DNA of 64,000 nt from Acidimicrobiales bacterium (GTDB taxonomy: Bacteria > Actinomycetota > Acidimicrobiia > Acidimicrobiales > Acidimicrobilacustridaceae): contig JALOLR010000008.1 of NCBI GenBank assembly GCA_025455885.1, forward strand, positions 238,011 through 302,010, written 5' to 3'. The position numbers were made by a program, and so were the translations under genes. This document shows, piece after piece, positions 28,502 to 37,009 of the stretch. Position 1 is the first letter of the stretch; every line of letters starts with the position of its first letter. The notes beneath the pieces were generated by a model. That model did not search any database, was not told the origin of the DNA, and was given only the letters and a program-made list of their open reading frames with translations.

Positions 28502-29041
28502 TCAGAGCCCCCAGTGATGGCTCCGACGGCCCACGGTGTCGAGCTCGAGACGCAGATCGCCGAGCAGCACCTCGCCCCGCACGGAGCAGGCGAGCGCGTA
28601 GCCGACCCCCGTGGGCGCGCCGGCGCGCTCCCAGACCGGAGGCCCCTCGGACTCCCATTCGAGGTCCCAGCCGACGGCCAGGCGCTCGCCGCGCAGATCG
28701 GGGTCGAACAGGTCGACGTCGGCGTCGGGCACCGCCACCCCGAACGCCTCGAGCCCCAGGCTCCAGCGCCGCCCGGCCTCCTCGAGGACGTGATCGGCCC
28801 AGAGACCGGGAGACCGCAGCTCCAGGAACGGCGTGCGGGGTCGTGGCACCGACGGGTCCACCACCGCCACCACGACCCCGGCACGGTGCACCGTGGCCGC
28901 GAACCACGCGTCGCCGGGGCGCAGCCCCACCTCGACCTCGAGCCCCGGCTCGGAGCCGGCGGCATCGGCGACGAACCGCCACGACTCGGCGCCCCCTTCG
29001 GGGTCGTGGGGGCGCTCGTCGCCCGCCGTCAACCCCGTCAC
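28502..29041 (-). CDS. Hypothetical protein coupled to 2-hydroxyacid dehydrogenase
   Basis: About 179 residues from a GTG at 29041, two bases after the stop of the dehydrogenase gene (TGA-GC-GTG), which fixes the start and implies co-expression. It is predicted to be soluble and rich in beta strands, with many Trp and acidic residues (DAWFAATVHRAGVVVAVVD; LAVGWDLEWESEGPPVWE). No domain is recognised. The repeated strand pattern could be a small beta-barrel or lipocalin-like fold, but that is a guess. Confidence 0.65.
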   Translation of the reverse strand: MTGLTAGDERPHDPEGGAESWRFVADAAGSEPGLEVEVGLRPGDAWFAATVHRAGVVVAVVDPSVPRPRTPFLELRSPGLWADHVLEEAGRRWSLGLEAFGVAVPDADVDLFDPDLRGERLAVGWDLEWESEGPPVWERAGAPTGVGYALACSVRGEVLLGDLRLELDTVGRRSHHWGL

Positions 29042-29043
29042 GC

Positions 29044-29985
29044 TCAGTAGCCCAGGGCGGGGTCGATCACGTTCTCGAGGGGCTCGCCGACCAGGAAGCG
29101 GGCCAGGTTCTCGCGGAACGCCTCGAAGAGCCCGGCGCCGGCTCCGGGCCAGTTCCACGAGACGTGGGCGCTGAGGCGCACCCCGGGATGGGTGTACATC
29201 CAGTGCCCCTCGGGGAGAGGTTCGGGATCGGGGGCGTCGATGCTCGCCGCGGCGAGCGGGCCCCGGTCGAGGGCACGGCGCAGCGCGGCCTCGTCCACGA
29301 TCGGTCCCCTCGCCACGTTCACCAGGTGCGACCCGGGCGCCATCGAGGCGAGGACCGCGTCGTCGAGGATGCCGCGGGTGGCCGCCGTGAGCGGGGCGAC
29401 CACGACGAGGTGGTCGGCACCTGCGGCGAGGGTGGCGACGTCGGGGACCACCTCGACCCCGGCGACGGGACTCGGGCGGTTCGACGCCCGCACCGCCCGT
29501 ACCTCCGCGCCGAACGGGAGGAGGCGCTCGGCGACGGCGGTGCCGATGCCCCCGAGCCCGAGGAGCCCGACCCGCCGCCCGTGGAGGGTGCCGAGCGGCT
29601 CGGCCGGGAAGTTCCAGAGCGAGGGTGGACGGTCGATCCACGCCGCCGGGAGCCGCTTCTCGAAGGCGAGCATGCACGCCAGCACCCACTCCGAGATGGG
29701 CACGGCGCTCATCCCCCGCGAGTTGGTGAGGACCAGCCCGGGGCCCACGAGGTCGAGGGGGAACTCGTCGATCCCGGTGCCGATGAGGTGGACCCACTCG
29801 ACGCCGCGGGCCACGACCTCGGCGAAGTTGGGCACCAACGTCGGCCGGCTGATCAGCACCTGGCCGGTGAGGCCCTCGGGGAGGTCGCCCTCGGCAGGGA
29901 TGGCGACGACCTCGACCTGCCCGGCGAGCTCGGGGTCCAGGCCGAACCGGGTGCCGTCGCCGACGTGGCTGAGGACGGTGAGCAC
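29044..29985 (-). CDS. D-isomer-specific 2-hydroxyacid dehydrogenase
   Basis: 313 residues with the NAD-binding signature GLLGLGGIGTAVAERL (about 142-157), the catalytic arginine region in LVNVARGPIVDEAAL and the glutamate in DAPDPEPLP. The usual catalytic His falls in AHVSWNWPG rather than the classical HxxG(A) setting, so substrate and rate are uncertain. It reduces 2-oxo acids or oxidises D-2-hydroxy acids with NAD(P). It is the first gene of a two-gene operon and divergent from the marR/MFS operon, sharing a regulatory region with an inverted repeat. Confidence 0.87.
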   Translation of the reverse strand: MLTVLSHVGDGTRFGLDPELAGQVEVVAIPAEGDLPEGLTGQVLISRPTLVPNFAEVVARGVEWVHLIGTGIDEFPLDLVGPGLVLTNSRGMSAVPISEWVLACMLAFEKRLPAAWIDRPPSLWNFPAEPLGTLHGRRVGLLGLGGIGTAVAERLLPFGAEVRAVRASNRPSPVAGVEVVPDVATLAAGADHLVVVAPLTAATRGILDDAVLASMAPGSHLVNVARGPIVDEAALRRALDRGPLAAASIDAPDPEPLPEGHWMYTHPGVRLSAHVSWNWPGAGAGLFEAFRENLARFLVGEPLENVIDPALGY

Positions 29986-30071
29986 GGGGGCGACCCTAGC
30001 CCGCGGCCGCTGTGGCCGAGCCTGCCCACGTCCGCCGGCGCGAGCACCGGGAGGCGACCCCGGTTTCGATG

Positions 30072-30096
30072 AGCATTGCTAACTGATAGCATTGCT
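30072..30096. promoter_or_regulatory. Probable MarR operator
   Basis: AGCATTGCT occurs twice (30072-30080 and 30088-30096), and between the copies TGCTA-ACTGA-TAGCA is a perfect 15-bp inverted repeat. It lies 20 nt before the MarR start at 30116 and about 90 nt before the divergent dehydrogenase start. The size and TTGC/GCAA-like half-sites fit MarR-family binding. Autoregulation is inferred. Confidence 0.6.
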
Positions 30097-30115
30097 ATGC
30101 AAATTCGGGAGCGAC

Positions 30116-30583
30116 ATGACCGCCATGACCGATCCAACCCACACCCCACGCGACCCGGCCGTCGACGACGCCACCGCCAGCCGCCTCCGCCTCGCCGTGC
30201 TGCGCCTGGCCCGACGCCTGCGCCAGGAGAGCCCCCCGGGCATCACCCCGTCCCAGCTCTCGGCCCTCGCCTCGATCGACCACCTCGGCCCCGTCGCCAT
30301 CGGCGACCTCGCCGCCCACGAGAACGTCCAACCCCCCACCATCAGCCGGATCGTCGGCACCCTCGAGGGCGACGGATGGGTCGAGCGCATCGGCGACGAG
30401 AACGACCGGCGGATCGCCCTCGTGCGGGCCACCCCCAAGGCCCGCCGCGAGCTGGCCCGCATCCGCCGTGACCGCAACGCCTACCTCGCCCGCCGACTCG
30501 CCCACCTCTCGCCCGACGAGCTCGACGCCGTGCTGACGGCCCTCCCCGCGCTCGAACGGCTCCTCCAGGAGGACCCCCGGTGA
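30116..30583 (+). CDS. MarR-family transcriptional regulator
   Basis: About 155 residues with a winged helix: VAIGDLAAHENVQPPTISRI (recognition helix) and the wing DENDRRIALVRATPKAR, where DxR(R) is the MarR-family hallmark. Helices at both ends dimerise. The start at 30116 has GGGAG upstream; an ATG three codons later is possible. The stop overlaps the MFS gene by 4 nt, so it probably represses that efflux pump and itself in response to a small aromatic or toxic ligand. Confidence 0.92.
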   Translation: MTAMTDPTHTPRDPAVDDATASRLRLAVLRLARRLRQESPPGITPSQLSALASIDHLGPVAIGDLAAHENVQPPTISRIVGTLEGDGWVERIGDENDRRIALVRATPKARRELARIRRDRNAYLARRLAHLSPDELDAVLTALPALERLLQEDPR

Positions 30584-31866
30584 CGCGGCTTGAGCGGGGC
30601 GTCCGCGACACGTTCTCGGCGCTGGCCGTCCGCAACTTCCGCCTGCTCTTCGCCGGCCAGGTGGTCTCGGTCACCGGGACGTGGATGCAGATGATCGCCC
30701 AGTCGTGGCTCGTGCTCACCCTCACCGGCAGCGCCGCCGTCCTCGGGCTGGTCACCGCACTCCAGTTCCTGCCCACGTTGCTGCTCGGCCCCTACGCCGG
30801 TGTGGTGGCCGACCGGGTCGACAAGCGCCGTCTGCTCCTCGTCACCCAGACCCTCTCGGGCACCCTGGCCATCACCCTCGGCGTGCTGGTGGCCACCGAC
30901 GTCGTGCAGATCTGGATGGTCTTCGTCCTGGCCGGCGCCCTCGGCCTCGTCGGCGCCGTCGACATGCCGGCCCGCCAGTCCTTCACCATCGAGGTGGTCG
31001 GCCCCGAACGGCTGACCAACGCCCTGAGCCTCAACACCATCACCATGAACGTCGGGCGGCTCTTCGGCCCGGCGGTCGCCGGGCTCGTGATCTCCGGGTG
31101 GGATCTCTCGGTGTGCTTCCTCGCCAACGGGCTCAGCTTCCTCGCCCCCACCGCCGCGCTCCTGGCCATGCGCCGCGACGAGCTGAACCCGACCACGCCG
31201 GTGCCACGCGCCAAGGGCCAGCTGCGCGACGGGCTCCGCTACGTCTGGGCGACCCCGGCGCTCAGGGTCCCACTGCTGTTGATGCTGGTCGTGGGCACCC
31301 TCACCTACGAGTTCCAGGTGAGCCTGCCCGTGCTGGCCCGCGAGACCTTCGGCGTCGGCGCCGCCGGGTTCGGCCTGCTCCAGAGCGCGATGAGCATCGG
31401 GGCCATCGTCGGCGGCCTGCTGTTCGCGACCAGGGCCACCCCCACCCACCGGCGCATGGGCCTGGCCGCGGCGGGGTTCGGCGCGGTGGTGCTCCTGCTC
31501 GCCGTCGCCCCCACCTACCTGAGCGCGCTGATGATCCTGCCCCTCGTCGGCGCCGGCAGCGTGTTGTTCCTGACGCTGGCCAACTCCACGCTCCAGCTCA
31601 CCGCGGATCCGCAGATGCGCAGCCGGGTCATCGCCCTCTACACCGTGGCGTTCATCGGCTCCACCCCCATCGGCGGGCCGATCATCGGGTGGATCGCCCA
31701 GAGCTTCGGTGCCCGATGGGCGCTGGCCGTCGGCGGAGCGGCAGCACTGCTCGGCGCGGCGCTGGCCTGGCGGTCGCTGCGGCACCAGACGACCGGCACC
31801 GGCCGAGCGGCCGCACCGGTCGTCGACCCGACCGACGGGCTCGTGCAGGCGCCGAGCCCCGCCTGA
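30580..31866 (+). CDS. MFS efflux transporter (EntS/MFS_3 type)
   Basis: 428 residues with about 12 membrane segments. N-terminal NFRLLFAGQVVSVTGTWMQ is typical of the MFS_3/EntS group; the loop DRVDKRRLLL is motif A; MPARQSFTIEVV and FGPAVAGLVI follow. It probably exports a drug-like or siderophore-like compound by proton antiport. The GTG start overlaps the marR stop (GTGA), with AGGAGGA in the end of marR as ribosome site. The ligand is unknown. Confidence 0.9.
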   Translation: MTRLERGVRDTFSALAVRNFRLLFAGQVVSVTGTWMQMIAQSWLVLTLTGSAAVLGLVTALQFLPTLLLGPYAGVVADRVDKRRLLLVTQTLSGTLAITLGVLVATDVVQIWMVFVLAGALGLVGAVDMPARQSFTIEVVGPERLTNALSLNTITMNVGRLFGPAVAGLVISGWDLSVCFLANGLSFLAPTAALLAMRRDELNPTTPVPRAKGQLRDGLRYVWATPALRVPLLLMLVVGTLTYEFQVSLPVLARETFGVGAAGFGLLQSAMSIGAIVGGLLFATRATPTHRRMGLAAAGFGAVVLLLAVAPTYLSALMILPLVGAGSVLFLTLANSTLQLTADPQMRSRVIALYTVAFIGSTPIGGPIIGWIAQSFGARWALAVGGAAALLGAALAWRSLRHQTTGTGRAAAPVVDPTDGLVQAPSPA

Positions 31867-31872
31867 GCCGAG

Positions 31873-32337
31873 TCAGCCCCCGACGGTCCCCGGCGGAGGC
31901 GGAGGGGCGACCGTGCCCGGCGGCGGGGGCGGCGGCGTGACGGCCGCCCCCGGTGCGGGGGGAGGCGGGGTGGCGGCCCCCGGCGCAGGCGGCGGTGCCG
32001 CGGCGGCGCCAGGTGCGGGCGGGGGCGCGGTCGCCGCCCCGGGCGGCGGGGGCGCCGCCCCCGGCGGCGGGCCGGCCTTCGGTTCGAGGTCGACGACACC
32101 GCCCTGGGCCTCGACAGCACGCAGGTCGGCGGTGATCCGCTCGATGTCGGCGTCGGTGGAAGGGGTGCCCCGATCGGAGTCACGGGCGTAGACCAGCGCG
32201 CCGAGGTCCCGCAGGAGGGCGTCGGCGTGCTTGCGCGACGCCGACTGGTCCATCGACGCCTGGCCCTTGGCCACGGTCTCGTTCACGGACTGCGCCAGGG
32301 TGTTGGCGCTCTGCTTGAGGTTGTCGAGCAATCCCAT
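31873..32337 (-). CDS. Hypothetical protein with Pro/Ala/Gly repeat tail
   Basis: A 154-residue protein. A helical N-terminal half (MGLLDNLKQSANTLAQSVNE, then a Lys/Arg/Asp-rich segment) is followed by about 60 residues of imperfect APPPAPGAA/PPPPGT repeats. No signal peptide. The head resembles small amphipathic helical proteins, and the tail is disordered. It converges on the MFS gene with only 6 nt between stops. Function unknown. Confidence 0.6.
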   Translation of the reverse strand: MGLLDNLKQSANTLAQSVNETVAKGQASMDQSASRKHADALLRDLGALVYARDSDRGTPSTDADIERITADLRAVEAQGGVVDLEPKAGPPPGAAPPPPGAATAPPPAPGAAAAPPPAPGAATPPPPAPGAAVTPPPPPPGTVAPPPPPGTVGG

Positions 32338-32417
32338 CAGCGAAGCCTCCTCGGGCGGGTCGTGGTGCCGACCCTAGTTCGGGTGGACGACGGAACGACT
32401 GGAGGACCGGGGCCCCG

Positions 32418-32864
32418 TCACGAGGCCAGGTTGGCCTCGAGCTGGCCGAGCAGCGAGGCCAGTGACGCCTGCTGGCGCTCCGACAGGCCCTCGACGGTCC
32501 GGGCCTCGAGCTCGCTCCACAACTTGCCGACCTTGGTGCTCAGCCGCCGACCCTTGGGCGTGAGGTGGACCCGGATGGCCCGGCCGTCGGTGGCGTCCCC
32601 CCGCCGGTCGACGAGGCCCGAGCCCTCCATGCGCTGGAGCATCTTGGTGACGGTGGGCGGTTGGACGCCGAGGGCGGCGGCCAGATCGGCCTGGGTGCGC
32701 CCGTCCTGCTCCCAGAGCTCCATCAAGAGCGCCTCCTGTCCGGGATGCAGGCCGACCTGGGCGAGGAGCGACGCGGCCATCGTGCGATGGGCCCGGGCCA
32801 CCCGCATGAGCCGGAGGTTCAGGTCGACCGGTTGGGCGGTGCGCTTGGAAGCCATGGCGCCCAT
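32418..32864 (-). CDS. MarR-family transcriptional regulator
   Basis: About 148 residues. The winged helix is ALGVQPPTVTKMLQRMEGSG with the wing DATDGRAIRVHLTPKGRRL, including the conserved DxR. Start candidates are 32864 and 32855 (MGAMAS or MAS). A perfect palindrome covers both, so autoregulation at the start site is possible. It is divergent from the SCP2-like gene at 32979, which may be its target. Confidence 0.88.
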   Translation of the reverse strand: MGAMASKRTAQPVDLNLRLMRVARAHRTMAASLLAQVGLHPGQEALLMELWEQDGRTQADLAAALGVQPPTVTKMLQRMEGSGLVDRRGDATDGRAIRVHLTPKGRRLSTKVGKLWSELEARTVEGLSERQQASLASLLGQLEANLAS

Positions 32865-32874
32865 GATGGGCGCC
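32856..32874. promoter_or_regulatory. Perfect palindrome over MarR start codon
   Basis: GGCGCCCAT-G-ATGGGCGCC is a 9-1-9 perfect inverted repeat that includes the ATG at 32864 and ends next to the ATG at 32855. It could be an operator for the MarR protein or an mRNA hairpin that hides the start. Confidence 0.45.
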
Positions 32875-32978
32875 ACCCCCGAGCATGGCAACCTCACCCG
32901 GCCGACTGCGACGAGAACCCGCCCGGCGTGGCGAGGCGGCCGCCGGCCCGGACGAGCGGCCCCGGTAGCCTCTGGACG

Positions 32979-33350
32979 ATGCGCTACCTCTCGCCCGAGT
33001 GGCTCGAGGCAGCCGCCGGGGCGATCGCCGACGACGAGGCCCTGCAACGGCTCGCCCCCGACACCCCGTTCGTCCTCCAGCACCAGGTCACCGGCGAGGA
33101 ACCCGTCACGTGGCACGTCGTGTTCGGCGACGGTGTCACCCTGCGCACGGGTGCGGCCGACCGGCCGGACGTGACGTTCCGGTGCGATCCGACGACGGCC
33201 CGCCGCATCCACGACGGCGAGGAGAGCGCCCAGCAGGCGTTCATGGAGGGGCGCCTCACCCTCGGCGGCGACCCCGACGCCCTGCTCGCGCACCACGACC
33301 TGCTGTCGTCGCTCACCGACACCCTCGCACCGCTGCGCCACGGCGGTTGA
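32979..33350 (+). CDS. SCP2-like small ligand-binding protein
   Basis: 123 residues beginning MRYLSPEWLEAAA. The pattern (VTFRCDPTTARRIHDGEESAQQAFMEGRLTLGGD split over about 70-110) matches SCP2 sterol-carrier-like domains, where a phrase such as FMEGRLxLxGD is typical. Such proteins bind lipids or CoA esters. It ends 4 nt before the Fpg/Nei gene and is probably co-transcribed with it, without an obvious functional link. Confidence 0.7.
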   Translation: MRYLSPEWLEAAAGAIADDEALQRLAPDTPFVLQHQVTGEEPVTWHVVFGDGVTLRTGAADRPDVTFRCDPTTARRIHDGEESAQQAFMEGRLTLGGDPDALLAHHDLLSSLTDTLAPLRHGG

Positions 33351-33354
33351 GCCC

Positions 33355-34191
33355 GTGCCCGAGCTGCCCGAGCTGCAGGCCCACGCCGAGCGGCTCGACG
33401 TCGCCTTCTCGGGGGCCGTCCTCGAGGGGTTCCGGGCCCTCACCTTCACCGCGCTGAAGACGGTCGAGCCCTCCCCCGAGGCGGCGGTGGGGGCGGCGGT
33501 GGCCGGCGTCGAGCGGGTCGGCAAGTACCTGCTGATCCGGATCGGGACGGTCACCTTCGTCGTGCACCTCATGCAGGGTGGGCGCCTCACGCCCGACGAG
33601 AAGCGCGCTGCGCGGCCCCGAGGTGGGCTCGCCCGGTGGACCTTCGACGACGGTCGCGCCCTGCTGCTCACCGAGCAGGCGAAGGAGAAGCGGGCCGGGA
33701 TCTGGGTGGTGGGCGGTGAACCCCGTGAGCAGCCGCCGCTGCTCGGCCTCGGCCCCGACGCCGCCACCCTCACGGTCGAGGGGCTGCACGCCGCGCTCGA
33801 CGGCCCGTCCATGCGCCTCCACGGCTTCCTGCGCGACCAACGGCGGGTGGCCGGCATCGGCCGCCGGCTGGCCAACGAGGTCTGCCACCGCGCCCGGCTG
33901 TCGCCGTTCGCCGCCACCGGGAAGCTCGGGGACGAGGAGGTGGAGGCCCTGTACCGGGCCATCGGCGAGTGCCTGGCCGACTCGCTCGCGGTCGAGCGGG
34001 CCCGCGACACGATGAGCTCGTCGGCCGAGCGCCCCGGAGCGGTCCACCACCGCACCGGCGAGGCCTGCCCGGTGTGCGGCGACACGGTCCACGCCGTGGC
34101 CTACGCCAGCTACACCGTGAACTACTGCCCGACGTGCCAGACCAAGGGCAGGATCCTGGCCGACAACACGACGTCGAAGTTCCTGAAGTGA
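33355..34191 (+). CDS. Fpg/Nei-family DNA glycosylase
   Basis: 278 residues of a bifunctional base-excision glycosylase/AP lyase. The N-terminal catalytic Pro-Glu is present (MPELPE, P2/E3), as are the conserved lysine in RVGKYLLI, the H2TH region (GIGRRLANEVCHRARLSP) and a C-terminal zinc finger CPVC-x(n)-CPTC followed by QTKGRIL, whose Arg contacts the lesion site. The usual GIGN is GIGR here, as in several actinobacterial members. GTG start. It removes oxidised bases; whether it prefers purines or pyrimidines cannot be told. Confidence 0.88.
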   Translation: MPELPELQAHAERLDVAFSGAVLEGFRALTFTALKTVEPSPEAAVGAAVAGVERVGKYLLIRIGTVTFVVHLMQGGRLTPDEKRAARPRGGLARWTFDDGRALLLTEQAKEKRAGIWVVGGEPREQPPLLGLGPDAATLTVEGLHAALDGPSMRLHGFLRDQRRVAGIGRRLANEVCHRARLSPFAATGKLGDEEVEALYRAIGECLADSLAVERARDTMSSSAERPGAVHHRTGEACPVCGDTVHAVAYASYTVNYCPTCQTKGRILADNTTSKFLK

Positions 34192-34209
34192 CCGCCCCCG
34201 AGGGGGCGG
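34192..34209. terminator. Bidirectional hairpin between fpg-like gene and mdh
   Basis: An 8-bp stem (CCGCCCCC paired with GGGGGCGG, two-base loop) fills the gap between the two convergent stop codons. Confidence 0.6.
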
Positions 34210-34212
34210 GTG

Positions 34213-35199
34213 TCAGATCAGCCCCAGGTCGGCGACCGCGGCACGTTCCTCGGCGAGCTCGGCCACGGAGGCGTCGATGCGGCCCCGGGAGAAGTCGTCG
34301 ATGTCGAGGCCCTGGACGATCGAGTATGCGCCGTCGGTACAGGTGACCGGGAACGACGAGATGATCCCTTCGTCGACGCCGTAGCTGCCGTCGGACGGGA
34401 TCGCCATCGAGACCCAGTCGCCCTCGGGGGACCCGAGGGCCCACGTGCGCATGTGATCGATGGCGGCGTTGGCCGCCGACGCCGCGCTCGACAGGCCGCG
34501 TGCCTCGATGATCGCCGCACCCCGCTGCTGGACGGTCGGGATGAACTCTCCCTCCAGCCAGGCCTGGTCGTCGACGAGCTCGGCGGCGTTGCGGCCGTCG
34601 ACCTCGGCGTGGAAGAGGTCGGGGTACTGGGTGGCGGAGTGGTTGCCCCAGATGGTCATCTTCGTGACGGCGCTGACGCCCGTCCCGGTCTTCGCGGCGA
34701 GCTGCGCGATGGCCCGGTTGTGGTCGAGGCGGGTCATGGCCGTGAAGCGCGACGGGTCGATCGACGGGGCGTTGCTCATGGCGATCAGCGCGTTGGTGTT
34801 GGCCGGGTTGCCGACCACGAGGACGCGGATGTCGGCCGCCGCGTTGTCGGACAGGGCCTTGCCCTGGACCGTGAAGATGGCGCCGTTGGCCTCGAGGAGG
34901 TCCTTGCGCTCCATGCCCTTCGACCGGGGCCGGGCGCCGACGAGGAGGGCGTAGCTCACGTCGGCGAAGGCCTCGTTCGGGTCGTCGGTCTGCACGATGC
35001 CCTCGAGCAACGGGAACGCGCAGTCGTCGAGCTCCATCGACACCCCGCGCAGCGCGTCGAGGGCGGGGGTGATGTCGAGCAGCTGCAGGATCACGGGCTG
35101 GTCCGGGCCGAGCATCTGGCCGCTGGCGATGCGGAACAGCAGGCTGTAGCCGATCTGGCCGGCGGCACCGGTGACCGCGACGCGGACGGGGGTCTTCAC
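34213..35199 (-). CDS. mdh: Malate dehydrogenase
   Basis: 328 residues, the length of the cytosolic-type NAD malate dehydrogenase group. Rossmann loop [18 protein letters not shown], substrate arginines around [28 protein letters not shown] and the catalytic histidine in [12 protein letters not shown]. It oxidises malate to oxaloacetate in the TCA cycle. GTG start with GGGAGA upstream. A monocistronic layout is likely, with the fpg-like gene converging on it. Confidence 0.96.
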   Translation of the reverse strand: MKTPVRVAVTGAAGQIGYSLLFRIASGQMLGPDQPVILQLLDITPALDALRGVSMELDDCAFPLLEGIVQTDDPNEAFADVSYALLVGARPRSKGMERKDLLEANGAIFTVQGKALSDNAAADIRVLVVGNPANTNALIAMSNAPSIDPSRFTAMTRLDHNRAIAQLAAKTGTGVSAVTKMTIWGNHSATQYPDLFHAEVDGRNAAELVDDQAWLEGEFIPTVQQRGAAIIEARGLSSAASAANAAIDHMRTWALGSPEGDWVSMAIPSDGSYGVDEGIISSFPVTCTDGAYSIVQGLDIDDFSRGRIDASVAELAEERAAVADLGLI

Positions 35200-35302
35200 G
35201 AGATCGTCTCCCGGGGGGTGGGTGGGCGGGACTGCCCGGGAACACTAGTCAGCCGCTCCGCCACCCCGACACGCCCGCCCGCCCGACGGCGGGGAGCGCC
35301 GG

Positions 35303-36124
35303 TCACAGAGTGGTGGGGTACGGGAACTTGGCGTCGACGCCACCGTCGACGACCAGGGTGCGCCCGGTGACGTAGCGGGCCAGGTCGCTCGACAGGAACA
35401 ACGCCGCGGCGGCGATGTCGGACGTGGCCCCCATCCGGCCGAGAGGGGCGTTGGCGGCGTTGGCGGCGCGCTGTTCTTCGGTGAACGCCGCGTCCATGCG
35501 GGGGCTGAGGATGGTGCCCGGCGACACGGCGTTGGCGCGGACCCCCAGGGGCCCGAGCTCCACGGCCAGGGACTGCACCCACGCCATGAGCGCCGCCTTC
35601 GCGGCCCCGTAGGCGGCGTGCATGGGCGCGGCGGTGAGGCCGCTGACCGAGGCGATGAAGACCATGGTGCCGCCCCCGCTGCGGACCATCCGCCGCCCGC
35701 ACTCCTGGGACAGCAGGTACGCGTGGCGCAGGCAGATGTCGATCTCCCAGTCGAAGGTCTCGTCCTCCATCTCGAGGATGGACTGCCACCGGGCCATGCC
35801 GATGATGTCGACGAGGCCGTCGATGCGCCCGAGCGCCTCCTCGGCCTCGACGGCCAGACGGGCGGCACCCTCGCGGGTCGTGACGTCGCCCACCCACGGC
35901 ACCGCGACGGACCGACCGGTGGCGTCGTCGAGCTCGGCGGCGATGTCGGCGGCACGGTCGGGTTCGAGGTCGACGCACACCACCCGGGTGGCGCCCGCCT
36001 GGGCGAGGGCGTGGGCGGTCATGCGGCCCATGCCCTGCCCGGCTCCGGCCACGACGAAGCCCTTGCCGTCGAGGCGGAGCCGGTCGAGGAAGTCGGGGAC
36101 CGGCGAGGGGTCGGAGGCGGTCAC
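35303..36124 (-). CDS. Short-chain dehydrogenase/reductase (SDR), second of pair
   Basis: About 273 residues. The Rossmann loop is GAGQGMGR, followed by VVCVDLEPDRAAD (Asp: NAD preference). The catalytic Ser/Tyr/Lys are in FIASVSGL and HAAYGAAKAA. The tail LARYVTGRTLVVDGGVD is classical SDR. The GTG start at 36124 overlaps the preceding SDR stop by 4 nt. It works with the upstream SDR and the luciferase-like oxidoreductase in one operon, probably in breakdown of an alicyclic or steroid-like alcohol. Substrate unknown. Confidence 0.88.
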   Translation of the reverse strand: MTASDPSPVPDFLDRLRLDGKGFVVAGAGQGMGRMTAHALAQAGATRVVCVDLEPDRAADIAAELDDATGRSVAVPWVGDVTTREGAARLAVEAEEALGRIDGLVDIIGMARWQSILEMEDETFDWEIDICLRHAYLLSQECGRRMVRSGGGTMVFIASVSGLTAAPMHAAYGAAKAALMAWVQSLAVELGPLGVRANAVSPGTILSPRMDAAFTEEQRAANAANAPLGRMGATSDIAAAALFLSSDLARYVTGRTLVVDGGVDAKFPYPTTL

Positions 36125-36996
36125 GCCATCACCACCCCGCCGTTGGGACGCAGCACCTGGCCGGTGACGAACCGGGAGGCGTCGCTGGCGAGGTAGAGCA
36201 TCGCCCACGACTGGTCCTCAGGGGTCCCCGTCGTGCCGAGGGGGGACTGCGCCGCCCGGCCCCCCAGCAGCGCGTCGCGGGCCGCCTCGTCGACGGTGCC
36301 GTCGGCTCGTGTCCAGTTGCGCTGCACCATGGGGGTGTCGGTGAACCCCGGGGCGATGGCGTTGACGCGGATCCGGGCGGCGCCGAGCTCCGCCGCCGCG
36401 CACCGCGTGAGGTGGGAGACGGCGGCCTTGGTCATGGCGTACACCGACAAGGTGGGGGCGGGCATCTCGCCGCCCGCCGAGGACACGTTGATGATCGAGC
36501 CGCCGTTCTTCATGGCCCGACCGGCGGCGGCGATCCCCCAGTAGGTGCCCCAGAGGTTGACCCGCGTGACGAGCTCGACGTCGGCGGGGTCGGTGTCGAC
36601 GATCAGGGAGTTGCGGATGACGCCGGCCACGTTGGCCCACACGTCGAGACGACCGCCGGCCTTCAACGCGGCGACGGCCAGGGCGTTGACCTGGTCGCGC
36701 TCGGCGACGTCGGTCGGCACGACGGTGGCGGTGCCGCCGGCCTCGGCGACCAGGGCGGCGGTGGCCTCGAGGCCCTCGACCCCGATGTCGGCGATCACGA
36801 CGTCGGCTCCCGCCTGGGCGAAGGTGACGGCGGCCTGGCGACCGATGCCGCCCGCCGCCCCGGTGACGACGGCGGTGCGGCCGAGGAGCGAGAAGGTGGC
36901 GACGAGCTCGTCGGCGAGGGCCGGACGGTTCGGCGCCGGGGCAGCAGCCGACGCCCCGCCCGCGGCCTTCGAACGCAGGCCCGAGATCATGTCCAT
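36121..36996 (-). CDS. Short-chain dehydrogenase/reductase (SDR), first of pair
   Basis: 291 residues. A 30-residue N-terminal extension precedes TGAAGGIGRQAA. NVAGV, catalytic INVSSAGGE and VYAMTKAA (YxxxK) and RVNAIAPGFTDTPM follow. VVIADIG after strand 2 suggests NAD(H). It begins 13 nt after the luciferase-like gene. It is only moderately similar to the next SDR, so the two probably act on different steps. Confidence 0.9.
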   Translation of the reverse strand: MDMISGLRSKAAGGASAAAPAPNRPALADELVATFSLLGRTAVVTGAAGGIGRQAAVTFAQAGADVVIADIGVEGLEATAALVAEAGGTATVVPTDVAERDQVNALAVAALKAGGRLDVWANVAGVIRNSLIVDTDPADVELVTRVNLWGTYWGIAAAGRAMKNGGSIINVSSAGGEMPAPTLSVYAMTKAAVSHLTRCAAAELGAARIRVNAIAPGFTDTPMVQRNWTRADGTVDEAARDALLGGRAAQSPLGTTGTPEDQSWAMLYLASDASRFVTGQVLRPNGGVVMA

Positions 36997-37009
36997 GGCG
37001 CGACCCGGG

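Noticed and set aside
28371..28982. Alternative minus-strand frames over nirK 3' end
   Set aside because: Arg/Gly-rich shadow translations. The coupled frame from 29041 gives a more protein-like product, and nirK on the plus strand is certain.
31910..32090. GC-rich tandem repeats as a structural DNA repeat
   Set aside because: They are the codons of the Pro/Ala/Gly tail in the protein at 31873-32337.
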